A stretch of 64,000 bases of DNA from Roseomonas sp. HF4 (GCF_005222755.1 NZ_STGD01000007.1:62001-126000), one strand, 5' to 3'. Counted from the first letter of the stretch, positions 16,013 to 25,416 are shown. Program-made: numbers and translations. The notes: a model not told the origin generated them from the letters alone.

Positions 16013-17020
16013 ATGAAGGCCGTCGGCTTCACCAAATGCCACCCGGTTGACCACCCCGAGGCGCTGCTCGACCTCGACATCCCGGCGCCCGCTGCGCCCG
16101 AGGGGCACGACATCCTGGTCGAGGTGCGCGCGGTGTCCGTGAACCCCGTCGACACCAAGCGGCGGCGGAGCGAGGAGCCGCAGGGCGGCCCGCGCATCCT
16201 CGGCTTCGACGCGGCCGGCGTGGTGCGCGCGGTCGGGCCGGCCTGCACGCTGTTCGTCCCGGGGCAGGAGGTGTTCTACGCCGGCGTCGTGAACCGCCCC
16301 GGCAGCAATGCGGAATTGCAGCTGGTGGACGAGCGCATCGTGGGGCGCAAGCCGCGCGCGCTCTCCTTCGCCGAGGCCGCCGCGCTGCCGCTGACCTCGA
16401 TCACCGCCTGGGAAGGGCTGCACGACCGGCTGGCCATTTCCGAAGGCGGCGGCGCGGGGGAGGCGCTGCTGGTGATCGGCGGCGCGGGCGGCGTCGGCTC
16501 GATGGTGACGCAGGTCGCGCGGCAGCGCACCGCGCTCACCATCGTCGCGACAGCGTCGCGCCCCGAGACGGCCGACTGGTGCCGCGGCCTCGGCGCGCAT
16601 CACGTGGTGGACCACAAGGGCGACATCGCGGCGCAGCTGAAGGCGCTCGGCGTGCGCCCGCGCTACGTCTTCTCGACCAGCACCACGGCGCGCAACTGGG
16701 ACCAGATCGTGGCCTCTGTCGCGCCGCAGGGCGCCATCGTCCTGATCGAGAGCCAGGCGCCGATCGATGCGCGACAGCTCATGCCGAAATCGGTCTCGCT
16801 GCATTGGGAGCTGATGTTCACCCGCCCGATGTTCGGCACGCCCGACATGATCGAGCAGCACCGCCTGCTGGACGCGCTGGCAGACCTCGTGGACCACGGC
16901 CGCATCCGCCACACCATGACGCGCAACCTCGGCCGCATGACGGCCGCGCGGCTGCGGGAGGCGCATGCGCTGGTCGAGAGCGGCACGATGATCGGCAAGG
17001 TGGTGCTTGAAGGGATCTAG
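16013..17020 (+). CDS. Zinc-type alcohol dehydrogenase-like / quinone oxidoreductase family protein
   Basis: A 335-residue MDR-superfamily enzyme: GroES-like domain in the first 120 residues, then a Rossmann domain with GGAGGVGSM near residue 162. The catalytic and structural zinc cysteines of true alcohol dehydrogenases are absent, as in ZADH/quinone-reductase relatives. NAD(P)H-dependent reduction of quinones or enones is the family activity. A clear ACGGAGGA ribosome site precedes the ATG. The 3' end overlaps the esterase gene by 14 bp. Confidence 0.88.
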   Translation: MKAVGFTKCHPVDHPEALLDLDIPAPAAPEGHDILVEVRAVSVNPVDTKRRRSEEPQGGPRILGFDAAGVVRAVGPACTLFVPGQEVFYAGVVNRPGSNAELQLVDERIVGRKPRALSFAEAAALPLTSITAWEGLHDRLAISEGGGAGEALLVIGGAGGVGSMVTQVARQRTALTIVATASRPETADWCRGLGAHHVVDHKGDIAAQLKALGVRPRYVFSTSTTARNWDQIVASVAPQGAIVLIESQAPIDARQLMPKSVSLHWELMFTRPMFGTPDMIEQHRLLDALADLVDHGRIRHTMTRNLGRMTAARLREAHALVESGTMIGKVVLEGI

Positions 17021-17843
17021 GCGCGCCCTCCTCGCCGCGCTGGCGCTGCCGGGTTGCTCCGCCGCCCGGCTGGCGGAGGCGCTGACGCCGACCGAAGGCT
17101 ACGTGGTCCGCCGCGACCTCGCCTACGGACCGCTGCCACGGCACCGCTTCGACCTCTATCTGCCGGAGGGCATGCGCCCCGACGCGCCGCTGGTCACCTT
17201 CCTCCATGGCGGCTCCTGGCGGAGCGGCTCGAAGGATGTCTACCGCTTCCTCGGCGAGGCCTTCGCTTCCCGCGGGGCGGCGACCGCGGTGCCGAACTAC
17301 CGGCTGTTCCCGGAGGTGCGCTTCCCCGCCTTCGTCGAGGACGCCGCGCTGGCCATGGCGTTCCTAGGCGGCGCGCCCGGGCTGCCGGGAGGCAGGCGCG
17401 TTCTGGCGGGGCATTCGGCGGGGGCGCATATCGCGATGCTGGCGACGCTAGACCCCCGCTACCGTGCCGGCAGCGGTGCCGCGATGCCGGATGCGGTCGT
17501 CGGCATTGCCGGCCCCTATGATTTCCTGCCGCTGCGGCCCGGCGGATTCCTGGCCTCCGTGTTCGGTGGCCCGGATCGTCGTGAGACGCAGCCGATCACT
17601 TATGCCGACCGGCCCGGGCCGCCGATGCTGCTCCTGCACGGGCTCGAGGACCGCATCGTCCTGCCCGAGCAGAGCGAGCGCATGGCCGCGCGGCGCCGCG
17701 CGGCGGGGTTCCGGGCCGAGGTCATCACCTACGGCTCGGTGGGCCACATCGACATCATCGGCTCCCTGGCCGCGCCGATCCGCCCCGTGGCGCCGCGCGT
17801 GCTGGGCGACATCATGGATTTCGTCGCCGCGCCGGGGCGCTGA
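17007..17843 (+). CDS. Alpha/beta hydrolase, probable exported esterase
   Basis: A 278-residue alpha/beta hydrolase. The oxyanion motif HGGSW lies near residue 68 and the nucleophile Ser137 in GHSAG; a late Asp (LEDRIVLP) and His (GHIDIIG) complete the triad. The N-terminus from TTG 17007 reads MKGSRRALLAALALPGCSA, a signal peptide with a lipobox-like LPGC, so it may be a lipoprotein. The TTG start lies 14 bp inside the upstream gene, suggesting translational coupling. The family is kynurenine formamidase/esterase-like; the substrate is unknown. Confidence 0.83.
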   Translation: MKGSRRALLAALALPGCSAARLAEALTPTEGYVVRRDLAYGPLPRHRFDLYLPEGMRPDAPLVTFLHGGSWRSGSKDVYRFLGEAFASRGAATAVPNYRLFPEVRFPAFVEDAALAMAFLGGAPGLPGGRRVLAGHSAGAHIAMLATLDPRYRAGSGAAMPDAVVGIAGPYDFLPLRPGGFLASVFGGPDRRETQPITYADRPGPPMLLLHGLEDRIVLPEQSERMAARRRAAGFRAEVITYGSVGHIDIIGSLAAPIRPVAPRVLGDIMDFVAAPGR

Positions 17844-17852
17844 GGCCCGCCC

Positions 17853-18686
17853 TCAGCCGACCGCGACGCCCGCGGCGCGCGCCTTGTCCACCAGGTATCC
17901 GCGCGCCGCCTGCATGTCCTCCAGCGAGCCGAAGGCATTGGTGTAGGCGCCGCGATAGCCCTTGCCTTCCAGCAGCGCGAACATGGCGCCGAAATCGAAA
18001 TCGCCTTCGCCCGGCACCAAGTGTTCCTCGTAGCCGTTGCGCCGGCAATCCGCGAGCCGCACCTCCTTCACGCGATCGAGCGGTAACTCGGCCACGAAGC
18101 CCTCGACGCCCGGCGGCAGCAGGTGCGCGTGGTTGGCGGTGAAGGACAGGGCGAAGGCGGGCGAGTGGATGGCATCGAAATAGTAGCGCCATTCCTGCAT
18201 CGTATGCGCCAGGTAGTGGACCTCGGCGGCCTCCGGCTCTCGGTTGAGGTTCTCGAGCAGCAGCAGCGCGCCGTGCCGCTCGGCGTGCCGGACCGCGCGC
18301 TGCAGCCGGTCGCGCCCGGCCGCCATGCGCTCGGGTACGTCGGCGGTGAAGTGGTAGCCGGCATGGACCACGATCCACGCCGCGTCCAGCTTCGGCGCCA
18401 CCTCGATGTACGCGCGCAGGTACGCATCGACCGCCTCCGACAGGAAGGGCGAGTATTCCGCGACATTGACGGCCGAGAGCGTGTGCAGCGCGACATGCAC
18501 GCCGTTCGCCGTGGCGCGCGCGCGGATGTCGCGGCATCTCGCGTCGTCGAACAGCGTGACGGCGTTCGGGCCGGTGTCGAGTTGGATGTCGATGTGCCGC
18601 ACCTGGTTGCGCGCGGCCCATTCGATGGCGTCCTCGAGCTTCAGCTTGCGCCCGACATCCACGCCGATGCGGTCCAGCAGCGTCAT
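17853..18686 (-). CDS. Sugar phosphate isomerase/epimerase-like TIM-barrel protein
   Basis: A 277-residue xylose-isomerase-like barrel. Ligand-bearing motifs include VHAGYHF near residue 110, LLENLNREPEAAE near 147 and DCRRNGYEEHLVPGEGDFDF near 218. A GGAGGA ribosome site precedes the ATG at 18686. It converges on the esterase (9-bp gap) and diverges from the ABC binding-protein gene, with which it shares a 134-bp control region. A role in isomerising a sugar imported by that transporter is possible but not shown. Confidence 0.85.
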   Translation of the reverse strand: MTLLDRIGVDVGRKLKLEDAIEWAARNQVRHIDIQLDTGPNAVTLFDDARCRDIRARATANGVHVALHTLSAVNVAEYSPFLSEAVDAYLRAYIEVAPKLDAAWIVVHAGYHFTADVPERMAAGRDRLQRAVRHAERHGALLLLENLNREPEAAEVHYLAHTMQEWRYYFDAIHSPAFALSFTANHAHLLPPGVEGFVAELPLDRVKEVRLADCRRNGYEEHLVPGEGDFDFGAMFALLEGKGYRGAYTNAFGSLEDMQAARGYLVDKARAAGVAVG

Positions 18687-18820
18687 GCGTTCCTCCTCCG
18701 CGTCGGCGGATGGTTTACAGCCGTGCGGCCGGATGGCAACGTTTCCTCGTCCAAGGAAGAATGATGCCAGCCGAGACCGCCGAAGGCGGCCGGACACGAC
18801 AAGGCGCGGGAGGAATGGCG

Positions 18821-19870
18821 ATGTTCCTGATCAACAGGCGTGAGATGCTCGCACTCGCGGCATGGTCCGCGGCGGCGACGAAGGCGTATGCGCAGGCGCC
18901 GATGGGCGCCGCCGAGGCCGCGCTCTATGAGGCCGCAAAGCGCGAGGGCGAGATCACCTGGTATTCCGGCCAGTACAACGCCGAGACGTCGGAGGCCGTC
19001 GGCCGCGCCTTCGGCGAACGCTACCCCGGCGTGCGCTGTAACGTGGTGCGGAGCACCTCCCAGGTCGCGTTCCAGCGCCTGTCGCAGGACGCACGGGCCA
19101 ATGTCGCGCAGTGCGACGTGTTCAGCTCGACCAATTCGGGGCATTTCACGCAGCTGAAGCGCGAGCGGCGCCTGATGCAGTTCCGCCCGGCCAATGCCGA
19201 CGGGATGCTGCCCTCGATCCGGACCATGGATCCGGAGAACTACTTCCACACGAGCTTCCTCGGCCTGTTCCTGATGGCGCACAACACCCGCCTGGTGCCC
19301 GAGGCCGAGGCGCCGAAATCCTGGACCGACGTGCTGGACCCGAAGTGGCGCGACAAGCTTGCGGTCGGGCACCCCGGCTTCAGCGGCGCGATCGGCGTCT
19401 GGGCCGTGCAGATGCGCAAGATGTACACTTGGGACTATTTCCGCCGGCTGGAGCGCAACCGCCCGCAGATCGGCCGGTCCAGCCAGGACCCGGTGACGGC
19501 GATGAACGCCGGCGAGCGCTCGGTCGGCATCTGCGTGCCGGTCGGCACCGCCGCGCTCAGCATCTCGCGCGGCAATCCGCTCAAGCTCATCTATCCGACT
19601 GAGGGCGTGCTCGCGACCATCTCCCCTTCGGCGATCCTTGCGAACGCGCCCCACCCGAACGCGGCCAAGCTGTTCATGGAGTTCCAGACCGGGCCGCACC
19701 TGTCGCAGGTGGTGCGCCTGACCTTCAACGAGCCGTTGCGCGCCGACGTGCCGTCGGCCGAGGGCGCTCGGCCGCTCGCCGACGTCACGCTGCTGGCGCC
19801 GAGCCTCGAGGAACAGGAGCGCGGCGTGCCGGAGGTGCGCGAGGCCTGGCGCGACACCTTCGGCGTCTGA
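18821..19870 (+). CDS. ABC transporter periplasmic substrate-binding protein (Fe3+/AfuA type), first of two paralogues
   Basis: A 349-residue exported protein of the iron/2-aminoethylphosphonate/putrescine-type class. The N-terminus MFLINRREMLALAAW followed by AYAQA is a signal peptide. The mature part has the EGEITWYSGQYNAE opening, CDVFSSTNSGHF near residue 110 and GHPGFSGAIG near 186. The start at 18821 lies 8 nt after GGGAGG; another ATG two codons earlier is possible. A strongly similar gene follows after 28 bp, and a single permease and ATPase serve both. The ligand is unknown: ferric ion or an organic anion. Confidence 0.88.
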   Translation: MFLINRREMLALAAWSAAATKAYAQAPMGAAEAALYEAAKREGEITWYSGQYNAETSEAVGRAFGERYPGVRCNVVRSTSQVAFQRLSQDARANVAQCDVFSSTNSGHFTQLKRERRLMQFRPANADGMLPSIRTMDPENYFHTSFLGLFLMAHNTRLVPEAEAPKSWTDVLDPKWRDKLAVGHPGFSGAIGVWAVQMRKMYTWDYFRRLERNRPQIGRSSQDPVTAMNAGERSVGICVPVGTAALSISRGNPLKLIYPTEGVLATISPSAILANAPHPNAAKLFMEFQTGPHLSQVVRLTFNEPLRADVPSAEGARPLADVTLLAPSLEEQERGVPEVREAWRDTFGV

Positions 19871-19898
19871 TGCACCGGCACGGGACAAGGAGGACGGC

Positions 19899-20963
19899 AT
19901 GACCGGTTTCGACAGGCGCGACGCGCTGCGCGGCGCGGTCGCGCTCGGCGCGGCGGCCATCCTTCCTGCCCGGCGCGCCGCCGCTCAGGCGCTGCCGCCG
20001 CACGAACAGGCTCTGTACGAGGCGGCGCAGCGGGAAGGCTCGCTCACCTGGTACACGGGCCAGCTCCAGGCCGAACCGTCGGAGGCGATCGGCCGCGCCT
20101 TCACCGAGCGGTACCCGGGCGTGCGCTGCAACGTCACGCGCACGACCTCCCAGGTCGCGTTCCAGCGCCTGTCGCAGGATGCGCGGGCGCGCGTCGCGCA
20201 ATGCGACGTGTTCAGCTCGACCGACTACAGCCACTTCACCTTCCTCAAGCGGGAAGGGCGGCTCATGGCCTATAGGCCGCAGAACGCCGCTGGGATGGTG
20301 CGCGCGGCGCGCGAGGCCGCCGACCCGGACGGGCATTTCCAGATCACCTACCTCGCGCTGTATCTCCTCGCACGGCGGACCGACCGGCTGAGCGAGCCCG
20401 AGGCGCCGACCTCCTGGCGGGCACTGACCGACCCGACATGGCGCGACAGGCTCGCGGTCGGCCATCCGGGCTTCAGCGGCGCCATCGGCAACTGGGCCAT
20501 CATGATGCGCAAGGCCTATGGCGAGGCCTTCTTCCGCGAATTCGAGCGCAACAAGCCGCATATCGGCCGCTCGGCCGGCGATCCGATCACCACCCTGAAC
20601 GCGGGGGAGCGCGTCGTGGGCGTCGCCATTCCCTCGGCCGCGACACTGTTCAGCATCTCGCGCGGCAATCCGCTCGCGCTCACCTACCCGACCGACGGCA
20701 CGCTGATGGTGCCCTCGCCGAGCGGCGCCGTCGCCAATGCGCCGCGGCCGAACGCGGCGAAGCTGTTCATGGAGTTCGTCTGCAGCCCCGCCTATTCCGA
20801 GGCGACGCGCCCCTTCTTCGCGGAATCGCTCCGCCCCGAGGTCGCGCCCCCGGCCGGCGCGCGACCGCTCGACGAGATCGCGCTCATCACGCCGACGCCG
20901 CGGGAGGTCGAGACCGGCATCCCCGAGGTTCGCGAGATGTGGCGCGACATCTTCGGCGTATGA
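19899..20963 (+). CDS. ABC transporter periplasmic substrate-binding protein (Fe3+/AfuA type), second paralogue
   Basis: A 354-residue exported protein clearly paralogous to the preceding one along its full length; for example FQRLSQDAR, CDVFSST, GHPGFSGAIG, SISRGNPL and PNAAKLFMEF recur at the same places. The signal peptide starts MTGFDRRDALRG and ends RAAAQA; the RRD stretch suggests Tat export. An AGGAGG ribosome site precedes the ATG. Ligand-contact regions differ (SSTDYSHF against SSTNSGHF; VAIPSAATLF against ICVPVGTAAL), so the two may bind different ligands. Confidence 0.88.
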   Translation: MTGFDRRDALRGAVALGAAAILPARRAAAQALPPHEQALYEAAQREGSLTWYTGQLQAEPSEAIGRAFTERYPGVRCNVTRTTSQVAFQRLSQDARARVAQCDVFSSTDYSHFTFLKREGRLMAYRPQNAAGMVRAAREAADPDGHFQITYLALYLLARRTDRLSEPEAPTSWRALTDPTWRDRLAVGHPGFSGAIGNWAIMMRKAYGEAFFREFERNKPHIGRSAGDPITTLNAGERVVGVAIPSAATLFSISRGNPLALTYPTDGTLMVPSPSGAVANAPRPNAAKLFMEFVCSPAYSEATRPFFAESLRPEVAPPAGARPLDEIALITPTPREVETGIPEVREMWRDIFGV

Positions 20964-20982
20964 CCTGGCGCGGCGACGCAGC

Positions 20983-22716
20983 ATGAGCGACCAGGCCATC
21001 CCGGCGGCAGCGCCCGCCCGGCCCGGGTTGCTGCGCCGCCTTGCGCGGATCGAGCCGGTGAACCTGCTCTGGCTCGTGCTGATCGCGGCGCTGCTGTTCC
21101 TGGTGGCCTTCCCGCTCGGCAAGTTGCTGTTCGTCAGCTTCGAGACGCGGGGCACGGGGGAATTCACCTTCGCCAACTATGCGGCCGCCTATGGGCGCCA
21201 GCGCTACATCGACGCGCTGGTGAACTCGCTGCTGCTCGGCCTGATGTCGGCGACCATGGCGGTGGTGATGGCGGTGCCGATGGCCTGGGCGGTCTCGCGG
21301 ACCGACATGCCGGGCAAGGGGCTGACCTGGGCGGTCGTGCTCGGCGCCTTCATCCTGCCGCCCTACCTCAGCGCCGTCGGCTGGATCCTGCTGGCCGGGC
21401 CCAATGCCGGCTTCCTCAATGTCTTCTGGCGCTGGGCGACCGGGTCGGAAGCCCCGCTGTTCAACGTCTACAGCTTCGAAGGCATGGCGCTGATCATCGC
21501 GCTGAACGCCTTCCCGCTGGTGTTCATCTTCGTGAAGTCCGCGCTCGACCTCGTCTCCTCGGAAATGGAGGACGCGGCCAACATCCTGGGCGCCGGGACC
21601 TGGACGGCGATGCGCAAGGTCTCGCTGCCGCTGGTCTGGCCCGCCATCATGGCGGGCTTCATCATCGTCTTCCTGGAAGCGATCGCGCTGTTCGGCACGC
21701 CGGCCATCATCGGCATCCCCGCGCGCATCAACGTGGTCACGACGCAGCTCTGGCAGTTCTTCGAATACCCGGTCCGGGTCGAGGTCGCGGCCGCCTATGC
21801 CATGCCGCTGCTGCTCATCACCGTCGGCATGATCGTGGTGCAGAAGCTCCTGCTCTCCCGCAAGGGCTTCGTCTCCCAGACCGGCAAGGGCGGCGAGCGG
21901 CGCATGATCCGCCTCGGCCCCTGGCGCTGGGTGGCCTTCGCCTGGTGCGCGCTGGTCGGCATCGCGGCGGTCGCGATGCCGCTGCTGGTGCTGATCCAGG
22001 CCTCCTTCGCCCGCGCCTGGGGGCGGGGGCTCAGCTTCGACAACCTGACGCTCGCCAATTATCGCCTGCTCATCTTCGAGCATGAGATGGCGATGACCTC
22101 GATCTGGAACACGATCTGGTTCTCGGCCTCCGCCGCCACCATCGCGGTCGTCCTCGCGCTGCTCATCGCCTACATCGTGAACCGGCGTCTCGTGCCCTTC
22201 GGCGACGCGCTCGGCTTCCTCGCCATGGCGCCCTTCGTGATCCCGGGGATCGTGATGGCCATCGGCTTCTACGCCGCCTACGCCTCCCCGCCGCTGGCGC
22301 TCTACGGCACCGCGCTGCTCATCATCCTGGCCTTCTCGGCGCGCTTCCTGCCGATCGCCTACGCCAATTCCTCGGCCGCCATCCGCGCCGTCCACCCGGA
22401 GATGGAGGAAGCCGCGCGCATCCTCGGCTCGGGCCGCCTGCACGCCGTCACGCGCATCACCGCGCCGCTGGTCAGGAAGGCGCTGCTCGGCGGCTGGCTG
22501 ATCGTCTTCATCGTGGCGTCCCGCGAGCTCTCGGCCGCGATCTTCCTGGTCGGTCCGCGGACACGGACGATGTCCGTGCTGCTCTATGACCTGAGCGAGG
22601 CCGGCAATTTCGAGGTGCTCGCGGCCTTCGGCGGCCTGCTGCTCGCGGTCACCATGGTCTTCGTCGCGATCGGCATGAAGCTGGTCGGCCGCGACTTCAT
22701 GCTGCGGAGAAGCTGA
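20983..22716 (+). CDS. ABC transporter permease, fused two-domain (FbpB/AfuB type)
   Basis: A 577-residue membrane protein with about 12 segments and two permease domains in one chain. Each domain has an EAA loop that docks the ATPase: EMEDAANILGAGTWTAMRKV near residue 198 and EMEEAARILGSGRLHAVTRI near 474. This fusion is normal for FbpB-type ferric or organophosphonate importers. The ATG at 20983 fits the family N-terminus; the open frame from 20737 lies inside the second binding-protein gene. It follows that gene by 19 bp and precedes the ATPase by 3 bp. Confidence 0.92.
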   Translation: MSDQAIPAAAPARPGLLRRLARIEPVNLLWLVLIAALLFLVAFPLGKLLFVSFETRGTGEFTFANYAAAYGRQRYIDALVNSLLLGLMSATMAVVMAVPMAWAVSRTDMPGKGLTWAVVLGAFILPPYLSAVGWILLAGPNAGFLNVFWRWATGSEAPLFNVYSFEGMALIIALNAFPLVFIFVKSALDLVSSEMEDAANILGAGTWTAMRKVSLPLVWPAIMAGFIIVFLEAIALFGTPAIIGIPARINVVTTQLWQFFEYPVRVEVAAAYAMPLLLITVGMIVVQKLLLSRKGFVSQTGKGGERRMIRLGPWRWVAFAWCALVGIAAVAMPLLVLIQASFARAWGRGLSFDNLTLANYRLLIFEHEMAMTSIWNTIWFSASAATIAVVLALLIAYIVNRRLVPFGDALGFLAMAPFVIPGIVMAIGFYAAYASPPLALYGTALLIILAFSARFLPIAYANSSAAIRAVHPEMEEAARILGSGRLHAVTRITAPLVRKALLGGWLIVFIVASRELSAAIFLVGPRTRTMSVLLYDLSEAGNFEVLAAFGGLLLAVTMVFVAIGMKLVGRDFMLRRS

Positions 22717-22719
22717 AGC

Positions 22720-23790
22720 ATGTCCCGTCTCTCGCTGCATGGGCTGACCAAGGCCTATGGGCGCAACCGGGTCGTCGACCGCATCGACCTGACGCTGACC
22801 GAGGGGGAGTTCGTCTCCCTCCTCGGCCCTTCCGGCTGCGGCAAGACGACGACGCTGCGCATGATCGCGGGCTTCGTCGAACCGACCGAAGGCAGCATCG
22901 CGATGGAGGGCGAGGTGGTCTCCGCGCCCGGATCGGTGCTGCCGCCCGAACGCCGGCAGATGTCGATGATCTTCCAGTCCTACGCCATCTGGCCGAACAT
23001 GACCGTGGAGGAGAACGTCGCCTTCGGCCTGAAGCTCCGCAAGATGCCGTCCTCCGAGGTGCGCCGGCGCGTGGGCGAGATCCTCGAGGTCGTGCAGATG
23101 AGCCACCTGGCGGGCCGCTACCCGGCGGAACTGTCCGGCGGGCAGCAGCAGCGCGTGGCGCTTGCCCGCGCGATCGTGGTCAAGCCGGCGGTCATGCTGC
23201 TCGACGAGCCTCTGTCCAACCTCGACGCCAACCTGCGCGAGGAGATGCGCTTCGAGATCCGCCGCCTGCACGACGAGTTCCGCATCACGACCGTCTACGT
23301 CACGCACGACCAGGGGGAGGCGATGGCGACCTCCGACCGCATCGCCGTGATGAACGCCGGGCGGATCGAGCAATGCGACGCGCCGCACATGCTCTACACG
23401 CGCCCGCGCACGCGGTTCGTGGCCGGCTTCGTCGGGCGGACCAACCTGCTGGAGGCACGGATCGAGGCGGGTTCGCTGCTGCTCGAGGGGGTCGATCTCG
23501 GACCCGTCGCCCGTACCGGGCTGACCGACACGCCGGCCGGCGCGGTGCTCGTCTCGCTCCGCCCGCAGGCGATGAGCCTGCATGCCGAGGCACCGCCCGC
23601 CACCGACGACCCGGTGATCGAGGGCACGATCGTCGAGCGCACCTATCTCGGCGAGGCCTGGGACTACGTGGTGAAGCCGGACGGCACGAACCTTCGCCTG
23701 CGCGCCGCCGCGGCGCCGCTGGATGCGCATGACGTCGGGCGGAAGGTGTGGCTGCGGGTGGATCCGCGGCAGGTGGCGGTGGTGCAGTAG
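22720..23790 (+). CDS. ABC transporter ATP-binding protein (FbpC/PotA type)
   Basis: A 356-residue cytoplasmic ATPase. Walker A is GPSGCGKTT near residue 38, the signature LSGGQQQR near 139, Walker B VMLLDEPLSNLDA near 159 and the switch THDQGEA near 194. The last 120 residues are a TOBE-type regulatory domain. It powers import through the fused permease upstream. The gene ends at a TAG that overlaps the edge of repeat copy B, which probably ends the operon transcript. Confidence 0.94.
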   Translation: MSRLSLHGLTKAYGRNRVVDRIDLTLTEGEFVSLLGPSGCGKTTTLRMIAGFVEPTEGSIAMEGEVVSAPGSVLPPERRQMSMIFQSYAIWPNMTVEENVAFGLKLRKMPSSEVRRRVGEILEVVQMSHLAGRYPAELSGGQQQRVALARAIVVKPAVMLLDEPLSNLDANLREEMRFEIRRLHDEFRITTVYVTHDQGEAMATSDRIAVMNAGRIEQCDAPHMLYTRPRTRFVAGFVGRTNLLEARIEAGSLLLEGVDLGPVARTGLTDTPAGAVLVSLRPQAMSLHAEAPPATDDPVIEGTIVERTYLGEAWDYVVKPDGTNLRLRAAAAPLDAHDVGRKVWLRVDPRQVAVVQ

Positions 23791-23968
23791 GGCGCGGGGA
23801 GAAGGGAACTTCTCCCCCCGGACCCCCCACAACCTTCTTTGCCACTAGGCGCCCGGCCTCCCAGGGTCGGCGCCAAATGTCAGAGAAGGGAGGGCTTGGG
23901 GTCCCCACGGCGTTGCGCAGCAACGTCGCGGGGGCCCGGAGCGGGGGAGGTTCCCCTCCCCCGCCCTT
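23789..23968. repeat. Compound-hairpin intergenic repeat, copy B
   Basis: This convergent spacer resembles copy A. The right end CTCCCCCGCCCTT (23956-23968) differs from copy A in one base; the left end AGGGCGCGGGGAG is its near inverse. The centre GGCGCCCGGCCTCCC...AAATGTCAGAGAAGGGAGGG parallels GGCGCCGGCCGCCCC...AAAATCCAAAGAAAGGAGGG of copy A. It contains an extra hairpin CGTTGCGCAGCAACG absent from copy A. It touches the stop codons of both flanking genes, so it can end transcripts from both sides. Confidence 0.72.
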
Positions 23969-25416
23969 CACTGCATCGGCAGCGCCACCGGGCAGATCTC
24001 GTCCCCGCTCCGCCCACGATAGTCGCGCCCCTTCGCGTCCCGCAGCATCCGCGCCTGCGCCTCGGCCAGGATCCCCGCCGCCTCCGCCACGTCGAGCCGT
24101 GTCGGCCGGCCATCGGCGAAGACCGTCTCGCCGCCCACGATCACGCGCTTCACCGCGCGGTCGGCCGCGTGGAACAGCAATGCGCGCAGCGGATCGCGCG
24201 GCGGGCTCATCAGCGGATGCGCCAGGTCCACGAGCACGACATCGGCCGCCGCTCCCTTCGCCAGCCGCCCGAGGTCCGGCCGCCCCAGCGCATCCGCCCC
24301 GCCCGCGGTCGCGGCATGGAACACGCTGCCCGTGTCCGCCGCAGCCACGTCGCGCGCCACGCCGCGCGCCAGGATCACGGCCAGCCGCATCTCCTCGATC
24401 AGGTTGTGCGGCGCGCAGTCTGTGCCGAAGCCCATGTTCACGCCGCGCGCGCGGTACTTGCCGAAATGCTGCAGGTGTTCCCCGTACAGCGCGAAGGGCG
24501 TCGGGCAATGCGCGACGGTCGCGCCGTGCTCGGCCACGAGGCCGATGTCGCGCGCCGTGTGCCAGCCGATGGAGGAATGCTCGTCCACGAAGATCGCGTG
24601 GCCGAGGATGCTGCGCGGGCCGAGCAGCCCGATCGCCGCCGCCCACTGGATCGGCGTGGTGCCGTGGCGGCGGATCATCTCGCGCACCTCGACCACGGCC
24701 TGGGCGATGTGGGTGGTGAAGGGGCGGCCGCTCTCCCCGGCATGCGCGGCGGCCTCGCGCAGCATCTCTTCGTCCACCGTGTCGATCTGGGCGGGGAAGA
24801 CGATGCCGTGCAGGCGGCCGGAGGGATCGGCCTCGGCCTCCTTCATCACGGCCTTGGCAGCCTCGAACTGGGTGCGCCCGTTCTCGCGGTTCCACATCCA
24901 GGTCACGGTCTGCGGCGCGGCCATGCCCCAATGCGCGTCGGCGAAGCCCGGGCCCGCCCAGACGCGCAGCCCGCTGTCCCGCATGATGCCGAGCCAGTCC
25001 GGGAAGGGCTGCGAGAGATCGACCACGCTCGTCACGCCGGCCGACATCATCTCGGCGTAGGCGAGCCGCATGCCCGCTGCCTGGCCCGCCTGGTCGATGC
25101 GGAAGGCCTGCAGGCGCTCGAACAGGCCGGTCATCTGCTGTTCGGGCACGCCGTGGTCTTCCCGCACGCCGCGGGCGGGCAGGGCGCTGGTCGGGTGGGT
25201 GTGGATGTTGACCAGGCCCGGCATGACCATCAGGCGGCGGCCGTCCACGACCTCGGCGCCTGGCGGCACCGGCGCGTCGGGATCGTGCCGCGCGATGGCG
25301 GCGACGCGCCCGCCCTCGAGCAGGACATCCATGCCGCGCGCATAGGCATGCCCTCGGGCCGAGGCGTCCCACACTACCGCCCAGGCGGCGTCGCGGATCA
25401 GGATCGGTGCGGGCAT
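23968..25416 (-). CDS. Amidohydrolase of the ATZ/TRZ (chlorohydrolase-deaminase) family
   Basis: A 482-residue metal-dependent hydrolase. The first metal motif NIHTHPTS lies near residue 68, a His in THIAQA near 232, a further catalytic His/Glu region in LGHAIFVDEHSS near 263 and the metal Asp in GTDCAPHN near 321. A composite beta domain is formed by both ends. The family deaminates or dechlorinates purine, pterin or triazine-like rings. The ATG at 25416 is the family-like start. The cytochrome P460 gene lies 74 bp upstream on the same strand. Confidence 0.87.
   Translation of the reverse strand: MPAPILIRDAAWAVVWDASARGHAYARGMDVLLEGGRVAAIARHDPDAPVPPGAEVVDGRRLMVMPGLVNIHTHPTSALPARGVREDHGVPEQQMTGLFERLQAFRIDQAGQAAGMRLAYAEMMSAGVTSVVDLSQPFPDWLGIMRDSGLRVWAGPGFADAHWGMAAPQTVTWMWNRENGRTQFEAAKAVMKEAEADPSGRLHGIVFPAQIDTVDEEMLREAAAHAGESGRPFTTHIAQAVVEVREMIRRHGTTPIQWAAAIGLLGPRSILGHAIFVDEHSSIGWHTARDIGLVAEHGATVAHCPTPFALYGEHLQHFGKYRARGVNMGFGTDCAPHNLIEEMRLAVILARGVARDVAAADTGSVFHAATAGGADALGRPDLGRLAKGAAADVVLVDLAHPLMSPPRDPLRALLFHAADRAVKRVIVGGETVFADGRPTRLDVAEAAGILAEAQARMLRDAKGRDYRGRSGDEICPVALPMQ

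Noticed and set aside
20887-23832. A 981-codon open frame on the minus strand across the ABC importer genes
   Set aside because: Its translation is dominated by Arg, His, Asp and Gln repeats typical of antisense frames in GC-rich DNA, and it opposes clear transporter genes.
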